Made by a program: the position numbers and the translations under genes. Under the pieces are notes generated by a model. That model was given only the letters and a program-made list of their open reading frames with translations, made no database searches and was not told where the DNA came from. DNA of 64,000 bases from Cyrtodaria siliqua (Eukaryota > Mollusca > Bivalvia > Adapedonta > Hiatellidae): positions 372,001 through 436,000 of the forward strand of contig JAWPHD010000292.1 in assembly GCA_037043455.1 (NCBI GenBank). Direction: 5' to 3'. Position 1 is the first letter of the stretch. Every line of letters begins with the position of its first letter. Below are positions 57,718 through 64,000 of this stretch, piece by piece.

Positions 57718-58181
57718 ATAGTGGGTTATGATACATTACAGTTGGATATGAAAAATTATAGTTGGATATGACAATTATAGTTCGATATGACACATTAGGC
57801 CTACAGTTGGATTTGACACATTGCAGTTGGATATGTTACATTATAGTTGGATATGACACATTACAGTCGGATGACACATTACAGTTGGATATGACACATT
57901 ACAGTTGGATAAACTATTTGGACATTATATTTGGTTACGACACATTACAGTCGGGTATGACACATTACGTTTTGATATGGAAAATTATAGTTGGATTTGA
58001 CGCATTACATTTGCGATGACACATTCTATTTGGATATGACACATTACAGTCGGATATGACACATTACAGTTGGATATGACACATTCATGTCGTTGAATAT
58101 AACACAAAATAGTCGTTAGATGTTTAATGTTAGTAGTGTAGTAGCTTTGTGGATACTGAGTGACAATTGAAACATTATGTT

Positions 58182-58505
58182 GGGGCCGCGGTGGTCCAGT
58201 GAATAGCACATTCGGCTCCGAATCGGGTGATCATGGGTTCGAGCCTCATTACCACCAACGGGTTAAGTCGGATGTCCTTTCCCTAGTTTCGGCCGTCAGA
58301 TGGCGAAGAAAAACGGTCTGTCCGTTTATCGGAGTCTATGCCCTGAGCACGTTACAGGGTCTCATGAATCATCATGCATGTTTTCTAAAGTAAGAGTAGG
58401 GCAGGGTTCACGGGTTCCTAGGTATTCTTTCCCTCTCTTTGGGATGGCTTTAAATAACCTAACCAATGTGATGATGATCCGTTAAACAACATTTCAATGC
58501 CCAAA
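58182..58505 (+). mobile_element. third tRNA-derived SINE family
   Basis: The head 58182-58257 has a tRNA-like A box (GTGGTCCAGTGAATAG), anticodon arm (TTCGGCTCCGAATC) and B box GGGTTCGAGCC. The unrelated body runs through 'tagggcagggttcacgg' to 'gttaaacaacatttcaatgc'. Confidence 0.72.
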
Positions 58506-59189
58506 TTTACGATGGTCTATTGTTGGTTTGCATCATACGGTTTCGCCTAGCATATTGTCCCGCGGGCTTCCTAATCCGCTTGGCTACCTGGTTCCCCGCC
58601 TCTACGCATAATTTTTTTTGAATTATTTATATATTACGTTTGATGCAACGTCTGCCATTTATTTTAAGTGTGCATAACATGGAACGCCATAAGGGCTCAT
58701 CTACAAATTCTATCAAAAATAACACTTCGATAGTTTAGTCTTTTACCTGTTGCACATGTTTTTTGTAAGTTCCGCATAATTTTTTGTTCAAAATGACCTC
58801 TGCACATTGACATTCTCACACCTCCGAGTTACAACTGTCCCCAATCATATTATGGGTAGGGTAGGATCCAAGGGGCCGGGGCGGCGGGATCAAGCGTGGG
58901 AGTGGGGAGCACCTGGCGTCCTCCCCCTCCCCTCCCCCAATTTCTCACTAAAATCTGAAAAGTTATGAAAGCGTTTTTTTTTTATTTGTCAAGAGCTTTT
59001 TTTTAACAAAAAAAGAAATGGCCCCCTCACCCCAACCACCATAATAAACTGGGGGGGGGGGGGGGGGGGGGGGGGGGAATCGTTTGTGTGCGTGTTTTAG
59101 GTTAGGTTGTTTTTTTTGTTTTTTCTAAAAGTTGAGCCCCCATCCCACCCCTATTCTGAAATTTTGTATCCGTCCATGCAGGGTACCGT
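58506..59189. other. spacer with C-rich tract and G27 run
   Basis: A C/T-rich tract (58920-58940) and 27 G in a row (59051-59077). No gene. Confidence 0.6.
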
Positions 59190-59278
59190 TGGTTTAAACA
59201 TATTTTATTTCTCATTATTATTACAACATGGAATCAGTACACAATAGCAGAAAAAGGATTAGAACGAAAGTAAAATAC

Positions 59279-61005
59279 TTATGATGTTCTTCTCCTATGT
59301 ATGGAATTATTTGTACACAGTTGATGGCATAATAAACAGTAGTTAGTCGATACGTTTACAATATACAAGCTGGAAGTATGAAAAAAGCAAAAGCTACGTT
59401 TACGAAGTGATACTAGAATAATTCTTAGTAAACATGATAAGATGAAGTAGCACTTAAATATAATAGAAAATGAAATAAACAGAACAAACAAAAGGAACAA
59501 AATTTCAGTTTCTTTGTAGAGGTTTTCAATGGAAATAAGTTTCGTTGCTCCGGTTACTATACGAGCAGCCTCATTTTGTATTTTATCTAACTCATATTTT
59601 TCATATTGTGTGCAGTTATCGAACAGTACATCACCGTATTCTAAAATAGGTCTGATAAAGGAATTATAAATAGTTTCTAATGACACTCTATCAAGCGTGT
59701 ACTTTAGTTTTCTCATCATGTTAATTCTCAGTCATGCTTTTGGTTGAATGTATAAATCATTTGACAGGAAAATGCCGAGGTGCTTGTGGTCCTCAACTTC
59801 AATTATCACTTTATTATACATAAATACCGGAGGGTGGTTAATAAAATTGACTTTTCGTGAAATGCGAAGAGATTCGGTTTTGTTTGGGTTAAATTTAACA
59901 AGCAATCTATCTGACCATGCCGAAATTTTCAATAGGTCGGAATTAAGTGTATTTGCAGCAACAATTGGATTATCAACTACAATGAATAGACCTGTATCAT
60001 CTGCAAAAAGGCGAATATTTGAATTGATGTCTATAACAATATCATTTATGTAGAGAAGGAATAAAAGTGGTCCTAGGATAGAGCCTTGTGGGAAACCGGC
60101 TTTAATTTTATTCCAGTCAGATGGAACACCTGGTAGAAAACGCGTTGTTTTCTATCACTAAGATAATTCTCAAACCATTTTAAAAGCTTTCCAGTGATAC
60201 CAGCGGCCTTTAGTTTAACTAAGAGTCCCTTGTGCCAAACGCGATCAAAGGCTTTGCTAATGTCACAGAAAATAGCCCGAATTTCCTTTCCAGAATCCAG
60301 GGATTGTCAGAAAAGGTTATATAGGTATGCAAGTTGGTTAATTGTAGAGTCACCTGGAACAAATCCAGACTGCGGTGCAGTTAAAATGTTATTTGTTTGA
60401 AAAAAATTAAAAACGTGTTTAAAGATGTTTTTCTCCAAATCCTTTTCAATAGTACAAAGGAGTGCAATTTGTCTGTAGTTAGAAACAACAGATCGGTCGC
60501 CAGATTTAAAAACTGAACATACATGGGCTTCTTTCCAAGTTGATGGAACACAACTATCGTTAAGAGATTGATTAAATAAGGAACATAGTGGGTCAGCCAG
60601 TTCAGTAGCTAGTTCTCTAAGAATACGGTTATTAATTGAATCAGGACCTACAGCTTTACCTAAAGGTAGGGTCTCTAAGATTTGCTTGACCTCGAGTGGA
60701 CACAGTTCAATGGAACTAAGTGTTGACTCATTTACAGCGGGTAAGACGGGAATTTGAACATTATCATCATTTATAAGAGTTTGATTTCGAAAGAAGTCGT
60801 TTAACAGGTTTGCTTTATCAACGTCATCTGTAATAATAAAATCGTTATGATACAATGTGGCTACGGATTCTTTGCGGTTTGACGACATAAGATATTTTAA
60901 CGTTGACCACCAGCCTTTTGAAGAATGATTTTCAGTTTTAAGTTTTTCTGACAATATTTGGAAGTGGTTGGCTTTGTTTTTCCGAATTAAGTCAATTGTT
61001 TCATT
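59279..61005 (-). pseudogene. LINE reverse transcriptase, broken
   Basis: After the frameshift the reading continues as RT: GKAVGPDSINNRIL, PSTWKEAHVCSVFKSGDR, NYRQIALL, APQSGFVPGDSTINQLAY, DISKAFDRVWHKGL, GFPQGSILGPLLF and the catalytic FADDT (about 59994-60008), then WSDRLLVKFNPNKTES, HKHLGIFLS and NSFIRPILEYGDVLF typical of the C-terminal region. It is broken by TGA at 60307-60309, a one-base frameshift near 60134 and TGA at 59732-59734. The far C terminus is lost after ENLYKETEI. Dead as an enzyme; still a clear RT. Confidence 0.9.
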
Positions 61006-62210
61006 TCTAATTTAGCCCACAGGGCTGGTGTATTTATACGTTTGGCTTTACGATAGGCTCGCTTTCGTTTTCTAATCAAACATTTTAAAGATGAAGTGGT
61101 CCTTGGCAGGTCGTTAGGTTTGATCCGAACCAGTTTGTTTGGGATGCATTGTGTTGATAGTTTAATTATATGTTCGGTTATCCTGTTTGCATGTACATTA
61201 ATAGTGTTATCGTAGAACATAGTCCAGTCAGTAGTTTGGGCCAAATGTCTCAACGTATCATAATCTCCCTTATCATAACTCCAAATATGCCTAGTGAAGG
61301 ATTTAATAGTTTGCTTTTTGAATTTGAGAATACCAAATATTGGGCAGTGATATCGAATATCTTGTTGTAAAAACGGGTCATCTGCACCGCTTAGCAAGAC
61401 ACTGTCCTTATTATTAACCAAGATAATGTCAATTGTTGAAGATGAATTTTTTGTAAAAATAGAAGCTAGTTTTCGACAGGAGTTAGCATGGTTCGTATTA
61501 AAGTTTAAATCACCAGTAATAACTATGTCGTTGATGTTTGTATCCACTGCAAGGTGGATTGAATTTTCGATAATGGAATTGTGAACGTTATCTGCACTGG
61601 GTGGTCTGTAAAATAATCCGAAAAGAATGTGTTTGTGCTTCATGAAGGTTTCGACCCATATACTTTCAATACCTAACGGTTCAAGGTCATGCCTACGTTT
61701 GTAATGTATATTATTTTTTATATAGAGTATAACGCCACCATGACTGTCACCAGTGCGATCTTTTCTCTCAGGAGCGGAGAAGGAATCAAAAGTAAGGTCA
61801 TTATTTGGTGTCGATTGGTTAAGCCAAGTTTCAGAAAATGCTAGTATGTCAAATTCACTTAGCTCAGTCCGTAAGATATCAAATTTGTGAGAGATACTTT
61901 GGACATTATAGTGTACAAAAGATAAATGTTTAGAGAGGTCCATTGATGCAATGATTGATGAATGGTGAGATGATGGATGACTATTGTTTGGTTCCCGGAG
62001 TGGACCTGGGTTGGGATGTACGTCTCCAGAAATAATAAGGAGAATGACAAGCCAAGCAATTAATGTAGCTATAAAGAGAAAACGCATAACATGAAATGTA
62101 AACTCAATGTTTTGCATGTGCAACTTACTAGCCGGGTAACATTTCGTACCATGAGACGAATGAGTTAATTTGTGTGAGATATGATTGGTCTCGTGGACAC
62201 CATTTAGCAT
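60987..62210 (-). CDS. LINE endonuclease ORF with 2A-like leader
   Basis: A 407-codon frame from ATG at 62210. Residues 43-61 are strongly hydrophobic (FLFIATLIAWLVILLII), followed at once by GDVHPNPGP (62-70), a 2A-like motif in which the usual Glu is His. Residues 98-292 are an APE-type endonuclease: YNVQSI (101-106), SETWL with Glu127, GGVILYI (158-164), GIESIWVE, FYRPPS, TGDLNFN (Asp234, Asn236), SSSTIDIILVNN. The usual SDH near the end reads RYH (286-288), so a catalytic Asp appears replaced. The stretch between GDLNFN and SSSTID is shorter than in related proteins. The C terminus is basic. A frameshift near 61000 separates it from the RT. Confidence 0.88.
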   Translation of the reverse strand: MLNGVHETNHISHKLTHSSHGTKCYPASKLHMQNIEFTFHVMRFLFIATLIAWLVILLIISGDVHPNPGPLREPNNSHPSSHHSSIIASMDLSKHLSFVHYNVQSISHKFDILRTELSEFDILAFSETWLNQSTPNNDLTFDSFSAPERKDRTGDSHGGVILYIKNNIHYKRRHDLEPLGIESIWVETFMKHKHILFGLFYRPPSADNVHNSIIENSIHLAVDTNINDIVITGDLNFNTNHANSCRKLASIFTKNSSSTIDIILVNNKDSVLLSGADDPFLQQDIRYHCPIFGILKFKKQTIKSFTRHIWSYDKGDYDTLRHLAQTTDWTMFYDNTINVHANRITEHIIKLSTQCIPNKLVRIKPNDLPRTTSSLKCLIRKRKRAYRKAKRINTPALWAKLEMKQLT

Positions 62211-62220
62211 TGCAAATGCA

Positions 62221-63516
62221 CAACATCGGTAATAAAACTAACAAAGTCAATAGTATTAAAAATTTGTAAAAATGACGACATGTTCTCATGACAGCAATTA
62301 ACTGTCTTGCAACTAATCACGTTCATGATACTGATGATAGCAAGTACAAAAATAGGACAGTTGCCAACACTAAGACATGTCTGCGGTTAGCATAAATAAG
62401 AATTCTGTTGCAAAAAGTCACCTTTTCCACAAACCCGTGTGTCGCTCCCAATAAAAAAAAGAAGAAAGAAATCATAAGCGAATATAGATATGGTTTTCAT
62501 ATCTAAGACAAGAAGAATGGGGTTATCGAAACATTAGGTAGGAAAGTTACTTCGGTAATTGGGAGTCTGAGAGTTACAAGATTAACTGATGTATTTAAAA
62601 GATTTGGAAAAACACAACACATTTATGATTTTCAATAGTAAGGGATAGTTAAGTTGGGTATGGGATTCAACATTAACACGTCTATTACGCATAGGGTCAA
62701 TCGTTCGGACCTAATATAGCACCTTCTTGAATTACAAACGTCATAAACATGGTAAAACAACTTACATAAATAGGCATATACACATACATGCACATGCATA
62801 TTCGCGTAAACACGTTAATATATAATACACATATACACATCATTATATAGGGTACTGTATCATCATCAAATATAGTCATTCCCCTTTAGGAACACTTTGT
62901 AGCAAGCATAAATGCATCTAGACAATATTTACACCGAATTGTTTATATAATGGGGCCAAACATGAGAAAATATAACAACACCAGAACGATATTGGTGGAA
63001 AAATGTTTCTGTCAATGTTCTTAGTAGACGATTTAAAAATAATGCAGTAGGAACTTGTTGGACAATATATTAGTCATTAGTAATCGTACTGGTGCGACTA
63101 TATATATATATGCTGTAATAAAACAATACACTGAGAAGGATATGTACTGCAAAGATAAATAAGTTTTAAAATTTAATTTGGGACACGTAAAACTATTACG
63201 GCTTATTTGACCGATATGTTGTACACAAGTATAACAACAAATACATGCTTGAAACGTGCAATGGATATTCAAAACATGTTATCCTAGATTTAGGTCACAC
63301 TAGGATGAATTGACAACGAATACAAAGTCACGGATTTCCCACACAATGCGGGCAAGGCGTAAGTCAATAATAATCGTGCGTGGCACACAAATATCTATAC
63401 TGCACAAAAAAAGAATAAAAATACAATGCTCTGCCGCGAAATTCAGTGTTCTATGGGCTAAACCCTGCCAAGTCATTTGTGTGCGTCACTTTATGCACGA
63501 CGGACGAGTTGTCTTT
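62221..63516. other. spacer upstream of the LINE ORF
   Basis: May include the LINE 5' UTR. An AC/TA-rich tract (62770-62840) is visible; no gene. Confidence 0.35.
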
Positions 63517-64000
63517 GGTTTAAACAATATTTATTTCACAATGTTCACATATATTATATACACATTATAATAGTAAGGATCTGAAAACAAGCTTATCAAA
63601 GCTTATATAAATTCATCTCCTTTCAGAGAAGTCACATTTTGATATGGCTAAGTAACATAAATATTTTAATCATGAAAAGTAAGAAAATAAAGCAGAATAG
63701 ATAATCAAGGATAAAGAATCAGAATGGTAGCTGAGTACGTGTAGCTGAGCACAAAAATGAGAACGTTAAGGAGCTACATATTCTGCTATTTTAAGAAAGT
63801 TGTTATGAGGAAAACGAGGAGAAAATAAATGGTAAGAAAAAGAGAACAAGAAAAACTCATGTAAATAAATGCGCATACAATCAACACCGGTGTACCCCAA
63901 CAGCCCCCGCTGCACTGACTGGCCTCTTATTTTAGAATTAGGATGCAAATCTGCGGGTGGAAATTATATAGTTCTGTACACTCTTAAATAAATCGGCGTT
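63517..64000 (-). mobile_element. possible 3' end of a second LINE copy
   Basis: 'ggtttaaacaatatttattt' at 63517 resembles the 3' terminus of the LINE at 59190 in the same orientation. The following sequence has diverged and no RT coding is visible before the window ends. Confidence 0.3.

Larger units (their letters stand above)
55075..58100 (+). repeat. 20-bp satellite, interrupted
   Basis: The monomer is 'ggatatgacacattacagtt' with A/T-rich variants. Array blocks lie at 55075-56245, 56863-57032 and 57718-58100. Inside the first block a higher-order period of about 321 bp is visible: variant strings at 55621 and 55755 recur at 55942 and 56076. Two unrelated foldback elements split the array. 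Confidence 0.95.
59190..62220 (-). mobile_element. APE-type non-LTR retrotransposon (LINE), decayed
   Basis: Endonuclease and reverse transcriptase in that order on the minus strand; 3' end at about 59190, where the complement of 'ggtttaaacatattttattt' recurs at 38.99 and (variant) 63.52 kb. The domain order and sequence type fit the CR1/L2/Jockey assemblage; the exact clade needs a tree. No separate ORF1 is visible. The 5' limit is not defined. Confidence 0.88.

Noticed and set aside
57244..57771. 175-residue ORF
   Set aside because: It is composed of element repeats and continues into the 20-bp satellite; the frame is accidental.
55075..58100. CRISPR array
   Set aside because: Units are contiguous 20-bp satellite monomers without unique spacers, in eukaryotic DNA.
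59051..59077. G27 run as a biological G-quadruplex
   Set aside because: Long homopolymer runs are error-prone in assemblies; length cannot be trusted without raw reads.

Overview
This window looks like nuclear DNA of a bivalve mollusc. It is AT-rich, and its coding sequence is in short exons with GT/AG splice sites. It carries many copies of a tRNA-derived SINE of bivalve type (A/B-box head, body, AACA-rich tail), 'tcaaggtcaaggtcac' repeats, and many 130-320 bp imperfect tandem arrays typical of molluscan genomes. There are no bacterial operons, CRISPR arrays or rRNA genes, and no LTR retrotransposon that I could recognise. Species cannot be named from the sequence.

Host genes are few. (1) The last two coding exons of a coiled-coil protein lie on the + strand at 2304-2385 and 3301-3466; the rest lies left of the window. 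(2) A complete three-exon, minus-strand gene for a 313-residue four-pass membrane protein with a divergent claudin/PMP22-type extracellular loop occupies 52974-42194. Its exons join in phase, with an intron of about 7.8 kb and one of about 2.0 kb. (3) Weaker exon-like islands occur at 39.46-39.76 kb (two divergent first exons around a possible bidirectional promoter), at 35.1 kb, and as a paralogous pair at 10.0 and 24.6 kb.

Most of the rest is mobile or repetitive DNA. Left part (0-27 kb): a direct segmental duplication (about 7.04-12.9 kb and 19.1-26.9 kb) whose copies have since received different insertions. Copy A has a foldback element and a 40-bp minisatellite. Copy B has a 3.35 kb TIR transposon with an 8-bp target duplication, which itself contains a 915-bp TIR element with a 9-bp target duplication. 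Three Helentron-like non-autonomous elements (HINE-like) with asymmetric terminal inverted repeats lie at 0.36, 8.2 and 19.9 kb. Large tandem arrays fill 13-18 kb. Middle (27-42 kb): two TTAA-flanked MITE families, more tandem arrays, SINEs and the candidate promoter. Right part (42-64 kb): the tetraspan gene with repeat-filled introns (mariner-like MITE, SINEs, palindromic elements with CRE-like sites close to exon 1), a 546-bp TTAA MITE, a 20-bp satellite of about 3 kb broken by two foldback elements, and a decayed APE-type LINE whose endonuclease ORF begins with a hydrophobic segment followed by a 2A-like motif.

The observations most worth following are the 2A-like LINE leader, a recurrent association of long palindromes with CRE/ATF-type sites, the empty-site proofs of transposition supplied by the segmental duplication, and the shared sequence layout of many otherwise different tandem-repeat families.
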